DNA of 64,000 nt from Pseudomonas sp. ATCC 13867 (GTDB taxonomy: Bacteria > Pseudomonadota > Gammaproteobacteria > Pseudomonadales > Pseudomonadaceae), in the NCBI RefSeq assembly GCF_000349845.1, contig NC_020829.1:186001-250000 (forward strand), written 5' to 3'. Position numbers and translations under genes: made by a program. The notes below the pieces were generated by a model. That model saw only the letters and a program-made list of their open reading frames with translations. It had not been told where the DNA came from and searched no databases. Positions 8,022 through 16,898 of the stretch are shown one piece after another. Every line of letters begins with the position of its first letter. Positions within the stretch are counted from its first letter, which is position 1.

Positions 8022-9380
8022 TTAGAGCGTGCCGAGCAGCTTGCGCGCGGCCTGGGTGTGGTCGGCGATCAGGCGCTTGAGGTCGAGGCCTTCGACTTCG
8101 CCGTCGATGACCCGCCAGGTGCCGCCGATCATGATCCGGTCGGCCTTGTCGGCGCCGCACAGCAGCAGTGCCGACAGCGGATCGTGGCTGCCGGAGAAGC
8201 GCAGTTCGTCGAGCTTGAACAGCGCCAGGTCCGCCTGCTTGCCCACCGCCAGTTCGCCGATGTCGCTGCGGCCGATGAGCCTGGCCGAACCCTTGGTGGC
8301 CCAGCCCAGCGCGCGTTCCGGGGTGATCTGTTCGGCGCCATAGCGCAGGCGCTGGATGTACAGGGCCTGGCGGGCTTCGAGGATCATGTTGGAGGCGTCG
8401 TTGGAGGCCGAGCCGTCCACGCCGATGCCCACCGGCGCGCCGGCTTCTTCCAGGGCCACGGTCGGGCAGATGCCCGAGGCCAGGCGCATGTTCGAGCTGG
8501 GGCAGTGGCAGACGCCGGTGCCGGCTTCGCCCAGGCGACGGATTTCCTCGTCGTTGAAGTGGATGCCGTGGGCCAGCCAGGTGCGCGAGCCGAGCCAGCC
8601 GACGCTGTCCAGGTAGTCCACGGTGCGCTGGCCGAAGCGCTGCAGGCAGAAGTCTTCCTCGTCGAGGGTTTCGGCGAGGTGGGTGTGCAGGCGTACGTCT
8701 TCGCGCTCGGCCAGCTCGGCGCTGGCGCGCATGATTTCCGGGGTGACCGAGAACGGCGAGCAGGGCGCCAGGGCGATCTGCACCTGGGCGCCGTCGCCGC
8801 GCTGGTGGTACTCGCGGATCAGCCGCTGGCTGTCGTCGAGGATGGCTTCGGCGCTCTGCACGGTCTGCTGCGGCGGCAGGCCGCCGTCGGCCTCGCCCAG
8901 GCTCATGGAGCCACGGGTGAGCATGGCGCGCATGCCCAGTTCGGTGACCACGCCGGCCTGCACGTCGATGGCCTGCTCCAGGCCATCGGGGAACAGGTAG
9001 TGGTGGTCGGCGGCGGTGGTGCAGCCCGACAGCAGCAGCTCGGCCAGGGCGACCTTGGTCGCCACCGCCAACTGGTCGGGGGTCAGGCGCGCCCACACCG
9101 GGTAGAGGGTCTTCAGCCAGGGGAACAGCGGCTGGTTCACCACCGGCGCCCAGGCGCGGGTGAGGGTCTGGTAGAAGTGGTGGTGAGTGTTGATCAGGCC
9201 GGGAGTCAGTACGTGCTGGCTGGCATCGAAGGTCTGCTCACAGGGAGCCTTGGGCTGCTGGCCGGCGGCGACCAGTTCGACGATGCGGCCGTCCTGCACG
9301 ACGATGCCGCCACGGGCGTCCTGATCGTTGGCAGTGAAGACGGCGAGCGGGTTGCGCAGCCAGAGACGGGTAGAAGGCAT
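8022..9380 (-). CDS. 8-oxoguanine deaminase-type amidohydrolase
   Basis: 452 aa, the usual length for AtzB/TrzN-like amidohydrolases. Metal-binding residues are visible: NTHHHFYQTL near residue 65 (HxH), HTHLAE near 235, WLAHGIHF near 270 and GVDGSASND near 320. The N-terminal LTPGLINTHHH and WLKTLYPVWARLTP are the form I remember for P. aeruginosa PA0142, shown to deaminate 8-oxoguanine to urate. It would feed oxidised purine into the same route as xanthine dehydrogenase (20823-24771). Hydroxydechloroatrazine ethylaminohydrolase is the usual automatic name for the family and is the alternative. Confidence 0.82.
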   Translation of the reverse strand: MPSTRLWLRNPLAVFTANDQDARGGIVVQDGRIVELVAAGQQPKAPCEQTFDASQHVLTPGLINTHHHFYQTLTRAWAPVVNQPLFPWLKTLYPVWARLTPDQLAVATKVALAELLLSGCTTAADHHYLFPDGLEQAIDVQAGVVTELGMRAMLTRGSMSLGEADGGLPPQQTVQSAEAILDDSQRLIREYHQRGDGAQVQIALAPCSPFSVTPEIMRASAELAEREDVRLHTHLAETLDEEDFCLQRFGQRTVDYLDSVGWLGSRTWLAHGIHFNDEEIRRLGEAGTGVCHCPSSNMRLASGICPTVALEEAGAPVGIGVDGSASNDASNMILEARQALYIQRLRYGAEQITPERALGWATKGSARLIGRSDIGELAVGKQADLALFKLDELRFSGSHDPLSALLLCGADKADRIMIGGTWRVIDGEVEGLDLKRLIADHTQAARKLLGTL

Positions 9381-9660
9381 GAGTGATTCCTCGTTGGGCG
9401 GAGCCGCCGCGTGAGGCGAGCCGGCTCCTGTATTGAGAGAGCCAGCTCAGTGTTAACCCTGTCTGCTGATCCAGGTGCGCTTGGTGCTACCGAGCGGTTC
9501 GCTGCGCGTCGGCCATGCGGCGTTGGCGATCGTCGGGAAATGCTCATTGACTGGAGTCAACTGCGCTTTCCCGCCAACCGCCGCCTTGCCTGGCTCTAGC
9601 TCGCAGAACCTGACGTCGGAGTCAAGTGAGGGCTCATGGTAGCCGTATCGGGGCGGTTCG

Positions 9661-10344
9661 TCACCAGTCGATCGTCGTCCCCTGGTAGTCCAGGTAGAAC
9701 TGGCCGCCACGGCCGGCGTGGCCTTCGACCTGATCGGCGAGGCCTTTCACGCTGGTCGGAACATCCAGCGGCGCGGCTTCGCCGCCCATGTCGGTGCGCA
9801 CCCAGCCGGGGTGCAGGTTGAGCACGGTGAGGCCGGTTTCACCCAGTTCGCCGACGAAGCTGCGGGTCAGCGAATTGAGCGCCGCCTTGCTCGCGCGGTA
9901 CAGCGCCATGCCGCCGGACTCGTTACCGGCGACGCTGCCCAGCTCCGAGGTCATGAAGGCCAATACGCCGCGCTCGCCATCGATGCGCGGCAACAGGCGC
10001 TCGGCCAGGCGCAGCGGCGCCACGGCGTTGACCATGAACAGCTGGCCGATGTCGGCCAGGTTGGCATCGATGGCCGACTGGTGCGCCGGGCCGTAGATGC
10101 CGGCGTTGATGAAGACCAGGTCGAAGCGCGCGCCGGCCAGGGTTTCGGCGAGGCGGTCCTGGGAGTGGATGTCATCCAGCAGCAGCGCTTCGACGCGCAC
10201 CGGCAGGCCGGCCAGGTCGCCGGGGTGGGCGGCGTCGCGCACGGTTGCGGTGACGTCCCAGCCTCGGCCGAGCAGCTCGCGCACCAGGCCCAGGCCGAGG
10301 CCACGCGAGGCGCCGATGATCAGGGCGGATTTCGGGGTGGTCAT
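9661..10344 (-). CDS. Short-chain dehydrogenase/reductase (SDR)
   Basis: 227 aa. The Rossmann motif GASRGLGLG lies at about residues 11-19, NAG follows in LVFINAGIYGP, and the catalytic signature is YRASK (about 150) after a Ser in MTSELGS. The short form with a C-terminal GQFYLDYQG resembles the CsgA-like or carbonyl-reductase SDR subgroup. The substrate cannot be assigned. It stands alone, with a 280-bp spacer to the deaminase that shows no convincing feature. Confidence 0.85.
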   Translation of the reverse strand: MTTPKSALIIGASRGLGLGLVRELLGRGWDVTATVRDAAHPGDLAGLPVRVEALLLDDIHSQDRLAETLAGARFDLVFINAGIYGPAHQSAIDANLADIGQLFMVNAVAPLRLAERLLPRIDGERGVLAFMTSELGSVAGNESGGMALYRASKAALNSLTRSFVGELGETGLTVLNLHPGWVRTDMGGEAAPLDVPTSVKGLADQVEGHAGRGGQFYLDYQGTTIDW

Positions 10345-10412
10345 GGCAGCCTCCAGCGGTTTGACGGAATCGGGAAAGAATAACCCACAGTGCGGGAGGG
10401 CATTTGCTTCCT

Positions 10413-10490
10413 GTAGGAGCGAGCTTGCTCGCGAACCGCCCAGCGCCAGCGTGGCCGGGGAGCTCTGTTCGCGAGCAAGCTCGCTCCTAC
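10413..10490. repeat. Paired inverted repeat of the GTAGGAGCGAGCTTGC family
   Basis: The arms at 10413-10435 and 10468-10490 are exact reverse complements (23 nt). The same paired element, with small changes, is found at 12193-12284 (interrupted), 27586-27653, 32193-32264, 34667-34745, 41311-41388, 44719-44784 and 54713-54790. All are intergenic, as is typical for Pseudomonas REP-like doublets. Confidence 0.9.
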
Positions 10491-10574
10491 GAAAAGCGAA
10501 AAGCGAAAAGCGAAAAGCGAAAAGCGAAAAGCGAAAAACGAAAAGCGAAAAACGAAAAGCGAAAAACGAAAAGC
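10491..10574. repeat. Heptanucleotide tandem repeat (GAAAAGC/GAAAAAC), 12 units
   Basis: Six GAAAAGC units are followed by three alternations of GAAAAAC and GAAAAGC, with no interruption. The array starts at the first base after the right arm of the repeat doublet. It ends just before the intrinsic terminator of the MFS gene; on the minus strand it forms a long pyrimidine tract downstream of that terminator. Confidence 0.92.
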
Positions 10575-10583
10575 AGAAACGAC

Positions 10584-10643
10584 AAGGCCCGGCATTGCGC
10601 CGGGCCTTGTGGATAAAACGCCCCGGAGAGTGTGCGCCGGGGC
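10584..10643 (-). terminator. Intrinsic terminator(s) of the MFS gene
   Basis: A 10-bp stem AAGGCCCGGC / GCCGGGCCTT (10584-10593 / 10599-10608) is followed on the minus strand by a pyrimidine-rich tract. A second stem GCCCCGG/CCGGGGC lies at 10620-10643, nearer the stop codon. Confidence 0.75.
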
Positions 10644-10660
10644 CTGGGCAAGGAGCCCAA

Positions 10661-11968
10661 TCAGTCGGTGACGATCTTCGAGTGCTTCTGGGTGTCCTTC
10701 ATGGTCACGTACACCAGCAGCGAGCAGGCGATGCACGCGGTGACGTACCAGTAGAAGCCGCTCTCCATGCCGATGCTCTTGAACCACAGCGCCACGTACT
10801 CGGCGGTGCCGCCGAAGATGGACACGGTCAGCGCGTACGGCAGCCCCACGCCCAGGGCGCGGATCTCGGTGGGGAACAGTTCGGCTTTCACCACGGCGTT
10901 GATCGAGGTGTAGCCGCTGACGATGACCAGCGCGGCCATGATCAGGAAGAACGCGCCCCACCAGGTGTCGATGCTGTGCAGGGTGCTGAGGATCGGGTAG
11001 GTGAAGATCGTGCCCAGCACGCCGAAGGCGATCAGGATCGGACGACGGCCTATCTTGTCCGATAGTGCGCCGACGATGGGCTGCAGCAGCATGAACAGGA
11101 ACAGGGTGGCCGCCGAGATCATGGTCGAGTCGCTCTTGCTCATCCCCACCGTATTCACCAGGTACTTCTGCATGTAGGTGGTGTAGGTGTAGAAGGCCAG
11201 GGTGCCGCCCATGGTCAGGCCGACCACGGTGAGCACTTCCTTGGGATGGCGCATCAGCGAGCGCATCAGGCTTTCCTTGGGCTCTTCCTTCTTGGTGGTG
11301 AAGGACTCGGTCTCTTCCATGCCGCGACGCAGGTACATGGCGGTTACCGCGCACAGCGCACCGATGAAGAAGGGCACGCGCCAGCCCCAGCTTTCCAGCT
11401 GCTCGACGCTCAGGGTCTGTTGCAGCACGATCAGCACCGCCAGGGCGATGAGCTGGCCGGAGATCAGGGTCACGTACTGGAAGCTGGAGAAGAAGCCGCG
11501 CTGCTCCTTGTTGGCCATCTCGCTCAGGTAGGTAGCGGAAGTGCCGTATTCGCCGCCGACCGACAGGCCCTGCAGCAGGCGCGCGAGCACCAGCAGGATC
11601 GGGGCGCCGACGCCGATGGTTTCATAGCTGGGGGTCAGGGCGATGATCAGCGAGCCGAAGCACATCAGCAGGACCGAGGCCAGCAGCGCCGCCTTGCGGC
11701 CCTTGCGGTCGGCGTAGATGCCCATCAGCCAGCCGCCGATCGGGCGCATCAGGAAGCCCACGGCGAAGATCGCGGCGGTGTTCAGCAACTGGGCGGTCAT
11801 GTCGCCCTGGGGGAAGAACGCCTTGGCGAAATACAGCGAGAAGGCGGCGTAGACGTACCAGTCGTACCACTCGACCAGGTTGCCTACCGAGCCGCTGAAG
11901 ATCGACTTGATGCGCTGGGAAGTCGTACGGGGGGCGGCAGAAGCGGAGACGGCGCTTGCGCTATCCAT
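10661..11968 (-). CDS. MFS dicarboxylate transporter (KgtP/PcaT family)
   Basis: 435 aa, twelve-helix MFS permease. The N-terminal NLVEWYDWYVYAAFSLYF, the loop motif ADRKGRKAAL, and [18 protein letters not shown] are hallmarks of the metabolite:H+ symporter group (KgtP, PcaT, ProP-like). C-terminal helices are intact up to VTMKDTQKH. I remember a close match in P. aeruginosa PA5530, reported to carry C5 dicarboxylates such as 2-oxoglutarate and glutarate; the exact substrate here is inferred. A paralogue with the same motifs starts at 63475. Confidence 0.85.
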   Translation of the reverse strand: MDSASAVSASAAPRTTSQRIKSIFSGSVGNLVEWYDWYVYAAFSLYFAKAFFPQGDMTAQLLNTAAIFAVGFLMRPIGGWLMGIYADRKGRKAALLASVLLMCFGSLIIALTPSYETIGVGAPILLVLARLLQGLSVGGEYGTSATYLSEMANKEQRGFFSSFQYVTLISGQLIALAVLIVLQQTLSVEQLESWGWRVPFFIGALCAVTAMYLRRGMEETESFTTKKEEPKESLMRSLMRHPKEVLTVVGLTMGGTLAFYTYTTYMQKYLVNTVGMSKSDSTMISAATLFLFMLLQPIVGALSDKIGRRPILIAFGVLGTIFTYPILSTLHSIDTWWGAFFLIMAALVIVSGYTSINAVVKAELFPTEIRALGVGLPYALTVSIFGGTAEYVALWFKSIGMESGFYWYVTACIACSLLVYVTMKDTQKHSKIVTD

Positions 11969-12292
11969 GGGTATTCCTCTTGTCGTTGTTGTCGTCAGGC
12001 GTGCGGACTACGGGTTACGTCACGCCGGCGCGCCGCGAGGGCGGCGCAGTGTCGAGGGCGATAGCAGACAGCGTGCCAAGGCGCGAAAGCCGCGTGGTAG
12101 AAGGGCTCCGGCGTTTCGAGAGGGTATTTGGGCAGGCGAAGGAATGCCGATGGGCGAGGGTGGTGAGCGGAAATCCGCCGACGCAGGAGCCTGTAGGAGC
12201 GAGGGGGACGCCTGGTTCTTGCTCGCGAACGCATTCTGCCGGTGGTTCCCGTGCTGTGCGATTCGCGAGCGAGCTCGCTCCTACAAAAGCGT
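11969..12292. repeat. Spacer with an interrupted repeat doublet
   Basis: No gene seen. The doublet at 12193-12284 has a normal right arm (TTCGCGAGCGAGCTCGCTCC..., 12262-12284). Its left arm is split: GTAGGAGCGAG (12193-12203) is separated from TTGCTCGCGAAC (12219-12230) by about 15 unrelated bases. Confidence 0.7.
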
Positions 12293-13084
12293 TCAGCGCT
12301 GCCGGAACAGATCCCCGGGTGTAAACCCGAACAACCCCTTGAACGAGGCGATATAGGCCGAGGTCGAGTCATACCCGCAATCCAGCGCCGCGGTGGTGAC
12401 GCTGTCCCCGGCCTCCAGCGAGCCGAGGGAGGCGAGCAGACGCTGGCGCTGGCGCCAGAGGCGGAAGGTCATCCCGGTTTCGCGCTGGAACAGCCGCGAC
12501 AGGGTCTTCTCCGACGTGCCGATGCGCTGCGCCCAGTCGCCCAGGGTCTGGCTGTCGGTGGGGTGCTCGATCAGCGTCTGGCACAGTTGCAGCAGTCGGC
12601 CTTCCTGCGGCATCGGCAGGGAGAAGGCGACTTCCGGCAGGGTGCGCAACTGGTCCAGCAGCACCTCCACCAGCCGCGACTCGGCGCTGTCGCCCTGGGG
12701 ATAGTCCACCGGCAGCTCGCAGAAACTCTTGATCAGCTCGCGGGCCAGCGGCGTCACCTCCAGCACCCGGCAGCGGTCCGGGGCCCAGTCGCAGGCGTCG
12801 TCGCGGATGTACAGGCTGCGCATTTCGGCCTGGGTCGAGGTCACCACTTCATGGTCGAGGTAGGCGGGAATCCAGATCGCCCGCTGCGGCGGCGCGAAGA
12901 AGCTGCCCTCGGCGGTATGCACGCCGAGCACGCCGGTAATGGCGTAGGACAGTTGCACCCAGGCGTGATGGTGCTTGCTGGTCCAGGAGCCCGCACGCAG
13001 CCGCTCGGCGCGGGCATAGACCGGCCGTGGCAGGCGTTCGAGCACCGGGATCAGGCGTTGCAGTTCGGGAGCTTGTCCTTTCAT
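12293..13084 (-). CDS. AraC-family transcriptional regulator
   Basis: 263 aa from the ATG at 13084 (longer readings would need a TTG start and overlap the divergent gene promoter). The N-terminal cupin-like sensor domain contains SKHHHAWVQLSYAITG and FFAPPQRAIWIPA. The C-terminal double HTH spans about residues 165-262, with TLGDWAQRIGTSEKTLSRLF and TTAALDCGYDSTSAYIASFK. The sequence resembles the NimR/YdeC-type subgroup with an N-terminal cupin. It is divergent from the gamma-glutamyltransferase at 13168, with only 83 bases between starts, so it may regulate that gene. The ligand is unknown. Confidence 0.87.
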   Translation of the reverse strand: MKGQAPELQRLIPVLERLPRPVYARAERLRAGSWTSKHHHAWVQLSYAITGVLGVHTAEGSFFAPPQRAIWIPAYLDHEVVTSTQAEMRSLYIRDDACDWAPDRCRVLEVTPLARELIKSFCELPVDYPQGDSAESRLVEVLLDQLRTLPEVAFSLPMPQEGRLLQLCQTLIEHPTDSQTLGDWAQRIGTSEKTLSRLFQRETGMTFRLWRQRQRLLASLGSLEAGDSVTTAALDCGYDSTSAYIASFKGLFGFTPGDLFRQR

Positions 13085-13167
13085 CGGTATATCTTGAGCG
13101 TATGTCGATAGCTGACAGAGTCTGGCAGGGCTACCCTGCCGCCTCAAGCCGTATCCGGAGGACGCCG

Positions 13168-14784
13168 ATGCTCAGTTTTTCCGCCCAGGAATATCCCTAT
13201 CCCTCGCAGCGCTCGCTGGTCTTTGGCCGCCGTGGGATGGTCGCCACCTCGCAGCCGCTGGCGGCGCAGGTCGGGCTGGACATGCTCAGGCGCGGCGGCA
13301 ACGCCATCGATGCGGCCATCGCCACGGCAGCGGCCTTGACCGTGGTCGAGCCCACCGGTTGCGGCATCGGCGGTGACGCCTTCGCCCTGGTCTGGGTGAA
13401 GGACCGGCTCTACGGCCTGGATGCCAGCGGCCACGCGCCGCAGAAGCTGAGCATCGAGGCGGTGCAGGCCGCCGGCCATTCGAAGATGCCGCTGTACGGC
13501 TGGACTCCGGTGACCGTGCCGGGCTGCCCGGCGGCCTGGGCGGAGCTGTCGCGGCGCTTCGGCCGCCTGCCGTTCGCCGAGCTGCTGGCGCCGGCCATCG
13601 AGCTCGCGCGCGATGGCTTCCCGGTGTCGCCGGTGATCGCCGGCCTGTGGCAGGGCGGCCTGGACAAGTTCCGCGCGGCGCGGCCGCAGCATCCCGAGTT
13701 GCAGACCTGGTTCGACGAATTCCTCCTCGACGGCCGCGCGCCTTTCGCCGGCGAAATCTTCGCCAATCCGGCCCAGGCCGATACCCTGCAAGCCCTCGCC
13801 GACAGCCAGTGCGAAAGCTTCTACCGGGGCGATCTCGCGCGCACCCTCGCCGCCCATGCCGAGCGCAGTGGCGGCTATCTGCGCGCCGATGACCTGGCGC
13901 TCTACCAGCCACACTGGGTCGAGCCGATCTCGCTGAACTACCGTGGCTACGACGTCTGGGAAATCCCGCCCGCCGGCCAGGGCCTGGTGGCGCTGATGGC
14001 GCTGAACATCCTCAAGGGCTTCGACTTCGGCGACCGCGACAGTCCGGAAACCTGGCACCGCCAACTGGAGGCGATGAAGCTCGCCTATGCCGACGGCCGC
14101 GCCTACATCGGCCAGCCGGACTGCATGCGCGTCAGCGTGGCCGATCTGCTCAGCGACGACTATGCCGCCCGCCGCCGCGCGCTGATCGGCGCGCGGGCGC
14201 TGGAGCCGCATCCGGGCAAGCCGAAGTCCGGCGGCACCGTGTACCTCGCCACCGCCGACGAGGAGGGCAACATGGTCTCCTTCATCCAGAGCAACTACCA
14301 CGGCTTCGGCTCCGGCGTGGTGGTGCCCGGTACCGGCATCGCGCTGCAGAACCGTGGCGCCGAGTTCAGCCTCGATGCGCAGCACGTGAATGGCCTGAAA
14401 CCGGGCAAGAAGACCTTCCACACCATCATCCCCGGCTTCCTCAGCAAGAACGGCGTGCCGCTCGGCCCGTTCGGCGTGATGGGCGCCTACATGCAGCCGC
14501 AGGGGCACGTGCAGATGGTGATGAACCTGGTCGATTTCGGCCTCAACCCGCAGGCCGCGCTCGACGCGCCGCGCTGGCAGTGGCTGGGGGACAAGCGCGT
14601 GGGCATCGAATACCACGCGCCGCGCAGCCTGGCGGCGGTGCTGACGCGCCGTGGCCACCACGTCGAAGTGGCCCATGACCTGACCACCTATGGCCGTGGC
14701 CAGATCGTCCTGCGCGATCCGGTGAGCGGCGTACTCTGCGCTGGCACCGAGCCGCGCACCGACGCGCACATCGCCGTCTGGTAA
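13168..14784 (+). CDS. Gamma-glutamyltransferase family Ntn-hydrolase
   Basis: 538 aa with CGGAGGA directly upstream of the ATG at 13168. The N-terminal half has MLRRGGNAIDAA and PTGCGIGGDAF, typical of the family. The catalytic nucleophile for self-cleavage is T357 in GGTVYLATADEEG, followed by the second-half motifs NRGAEFSL and the C-terminal GAYMQPQGHVQ. There is no evident signal peptide, so it is probably cytoplasmic, unlike periplasmic E. coli GGT. It precedes the Tsx-like and RutR-like genes in the same direction; I recall the same trio around PA0164-PA0167. A cephalosporin-acylase-like or other gamma-glutamyl amide hydrolase role is possible. Confidence 0.85.
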   Translation: MLSFSAQEYPYPSQRSLVFGRRGMVATSQPLAAQVGLDMLRRGGNAIDAAIATAAALTVVEPTGCGIGGDAFALVWVKDRLYGLDASGHAPQKLSIEAVQAAGHSKMPLYGWTPVTVPGCPAAWAELSRRFGRLPFAELLAPAIELARDGFPVSPVIAGLWQGGLDKFRAARPQHPELQTWFDEFLLDGRAPFAGEIFANPAQADTLQALADSQCESFYRGDLARTLAAHAERSGGYLRADDLALYQPHWVEPISLNYRGYDVWEIPPAGQGLVALMALNILKGFDFGDRDSPETWHRQLEAMKLAYADGRAYIGQPDCMRVSVADLLSDDYAARRRALIGARALEPHPGKPKSGGTVYLATADEEGNMVSFIQSNYHGFGSGVVVPGTGIALQNRGAEFSLDAQHVNGLKPGKKTFHTIIPGFLSKNGVPLGPFGVMGAYMQPQGHVQMVMNLVDFGLNPQAALDAPRWQWLGDKRVGIEYHAPRSLAAVLTRRGHHVEVAHDLTTYGRGQIVLRDPVSGVLCAGTEPRTDAHIAVW

Positions 14785-15253
14785 GGCACCGCCCGGCGGC
14801 CTGGCGCAATCTTCAGGTGTGGCGCCGGGCCGCCTCTGGCATCATTCGCGCCCGGAAAAACGCGTGGCCTTTCCCGGTGGCAACTGTGTAGATTTCCCAC
14901 AGAAGAGTTGTATACATATTTTGTTTTGATTCGTTTCAACACAAAATTGTCATGTATCCAATTTCTCTTCCGGCGATCGCTCATGCCTGCGCTGAACGTG
15001 GTGATGTCGACTCGAAATCGGACAAAGTTGTCTTCCGGGTCAGGAAATGGCTGACCCAGAGCCGGTCGAGAAGTGCCCGCCGTCCACGCGGGATCCACGC
15101 AGAAAGCACGGATCGATCGACGATCCGACATAAAAATGGAACGCCCGGTCAGGTTTGGCGCCAATCTTGCTTTCCCAGGCCAGACCTGACTTACGGGACA
15201 GGTTCCGCTGACAACTAAAAATGTAATTCGACTGCACTGATTAGGAGCAACGC
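14785..15253. promoter_or_regulatory. Terminator and A/T-rich promoter region with candidate operators
   Basis: An imperfect 12-bp stem (14796-14807 / 14822-14833) probably ends the upstream gene. Downstream is an A/T-rich tract with ATTTTGT (14918-14924) / ACAAAAT (14941-14947). A perfect 10-bp palindrome TTGGCGCCAA lies at 15155-15164, set between GTCAGGT (15148-15154) and ACCTGAC (15184-15190). No gene is seen. Confidence 0.45.
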
Positions 15254-16090
15254 ATGACTCGCACTCTCGCATCCCTGCTGTTCGCCAGCGGGCTGCTGGC
15301 GGCCGGCCAAGCCACGGCTGGCGGTGAAGACCTGACTCCGGCTCCGGCCGTCAACGACGGCCCGCTGATCTGGCACAACGAAAGCCTGACCTACCTGTGG
15401 GGCAAGAACTTCAAGGTAGACCCGCCGATCCAGCAGACCTTCACCCTCGAGAGCGCGAGCGGCTGGACCTGGGGCGACATCTGGTTCTTCGTCGACCAGA
15501 TCAACTACAACGGCAAGGAAAGCGCCGTCAACGGCAAGAACACCTACTACGGCGAGTTCAGCCCGCGCCTGTCCTTCGGCAAGCTCACCGGCACCGACCT
15601 GTCCCTCGGCCCGATCAAGGACGTGCTGCTGGCCAGCACCTACGAGTTCGGCGAAGGCGATGTCGAGTCCTACCTGCTCGGCCCGGGCTTCGACCTGGCC
15701 CTGCCCGGCTTCGACTACTTCCAGCTGAACTTCTACTACCGCAAGCCCGACGGCAACCGCGTACCGTCCGGTGCCTGGCAGATCACCCCGGCGTGGGCCA
15801 TCACCATCCCGGTGGGCAACTCCGACATCCTGTTCGACGGCTTCATGGACTGGGTCGTCAACAACAAGGACGCCAGCTCCAGCGAGCGCGGCCAGAGCGA
15901 CTACCACGCCAACCTGCACTTCAACCCGCAGATCAAGTACGACCTGGGCAAGGCCATGGGCTACGAGGCCAAGCACCTGTACGTGGGTATCGAGTACGAC
16001 TACTGGTCCGACAAGTACGGCATCAAGGATTCCCAGTACTTCACCACCGACCAGAACACCATGAGCGCACTGGTCAAGTACCACTTCTGA
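15254..16090 (+). CDS. Tsx-like nucleoside-specific outer-membrane channel family protein
   Basis: 278 aa with an N-terminal signal peptide ending at ATA|GGE (about residue 22). It has alternating aromatic beta-strand segments (LTYLWGKNFK, WGDIWFFVDQ, YFQLNFYYRK, HLYVGIEYDYW) and ends in KYHF, with a terminal Phe as in outer-membrane barrels. The pattern fits the OmpK/Tsx family of nucleoside channels. The RutR-like regulator follows 139 bases downstream. It may serve nucleoside or base entry for the purine enzymes in this window. It could equally be an uncharacterised barrel; specificity is unproven. Confidence 0.75.
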   Translation: MTRTLASLLFASGLLAAGQATAGGEDLTPAPAVNDGPLIWHNESLTYLWGKNFKVDPPIQQTFTLESASGWTWGDIWFFVDQINYNGKESAVNGKNTYYGEFSPRLSFGKLTGTDLSLGPIKDVLLASTYEFGEGDVESYLLGPGFDLALPGFDYFQLNFYYRKPDGNRVPSGAWQITPAWAITIPVGNSDILFDGFMDWVVNNKDASSSERGQSDYHANLHFNPQIKYDLGKAMGYEAKHLYVGIEYDYWSDKYGIKDSQYFTTDQNTMSALVKYHF

Positions 16091-16229
16091 CGGCTCGTCG
16101 GGCCCCGCCAGGCGGCGGGGTCCGCGTTCCTTCCCCGGCGCGTCGCCGATTTTTCTCCGGCGAGCGCTTGAATCGCCCGCCCCGGCTGGGTTATCCATGC
16201 TGCGCCCCCCGTAGACGTGGACCTGCCAC

Positions 16230-16898
16230 ATGACCCTCCAAGTGCCCGCCCATACCGCCCAGAACGGTGAGAAGCCCGCCGGCCGCATTCGCCAGAAGAA
16301 CGAAGAAGCCATCCTCGCCGCCGCCGAGGAGGAATTTGCCCGTCACGGCTTCAAGGGCACCAGCATGAACACCATCGCCCAGCGCGTCGGCCTGCCCAAG
16401 GCCAACCTGCACTACTACTTCAGCAACAAGCTGGGACTGTACGTGGCGGTGCTGAGCAACATCCTCGACCTGTGGGACAGCACCTTCAACCATCTCACCG
16501 TGGACGACGACCCGGCCATCGCACTGGCGGCCTACATCCGCGCCAAGATGGAGTTCTCCCGCCGTTACCCGCAGGCCTCGCGGGTCTTCGCCATGGAAAT
16601 CATCAGCGGCGGCGAATGCCTCTCCGAGCATTTCAGCCAGGACTACCGCGCCTGGTTCGCCGGCCGCGCCGCCGTGTTCCAGGCCTGGATCGCCGCCGGC
16701 AAGATGGATCCGGTCGATCCGGTGAACCTGATCTTCCTGATCTGGAGCAGCACCCAGCACTACGCCGACTTCGCCACCCAGATCGCCTTCGTCACCGGCC
16801 GCAAGCGCATGTCCAAACAGGATTTCGGCGACGCCGGCGACAACCTCATCCGCATCATCCTCAAGGGCTGCGGGCTGACGCCGCCGGCGACGGCATGA
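16230..16898 (+). CDS. TetR-family regulator, RutR-like
   Basis: 222 aa. The HTH is at about residues 45-65 (TSMNTIAQRVGLPKANLHYYF). The effector domain matches E. coli RutR closely in layout: SRRYPQASRVFAMEIISG, then NLIFLIWSSTQHYADFATQI. RutR senses uracil/thymine and controls pyrimidine and purine metabolism genes. Here it probably responds to a nucleobase and controls the upstream Tsx-like gene or the downstream overlapping gene. Its stop overlaps the next start (ATGA), indicating translational coupling. The ligand is inferred from similarity. Confidence 0.85.
   Translation: MTLQVPAHTAQNGEKPAGRIRQKNEEAILAAAEEEFARHGFKGTSMNTIAQRVGLPKANLHYYFSNKLGLYVAVLSNILDLWDSTFNHLTVDDDPAIALAAYIRAKMEFSRRYPQASRVFAMEIISGGECLSEHFSQDYRAWFAGRAAVFQAWIAAGKMDPVDPVNLIFLIWSSTQHYADFATQIAFVTGRKRMSKQDFGDAGDNLIRIILKGCGLTPPATA

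Noticed and set aside
10491..10574. CRISPR-like array
   Set aside because: Units are 7 nt with no spacers and no cas genes nearby; a simple tandem repeat.
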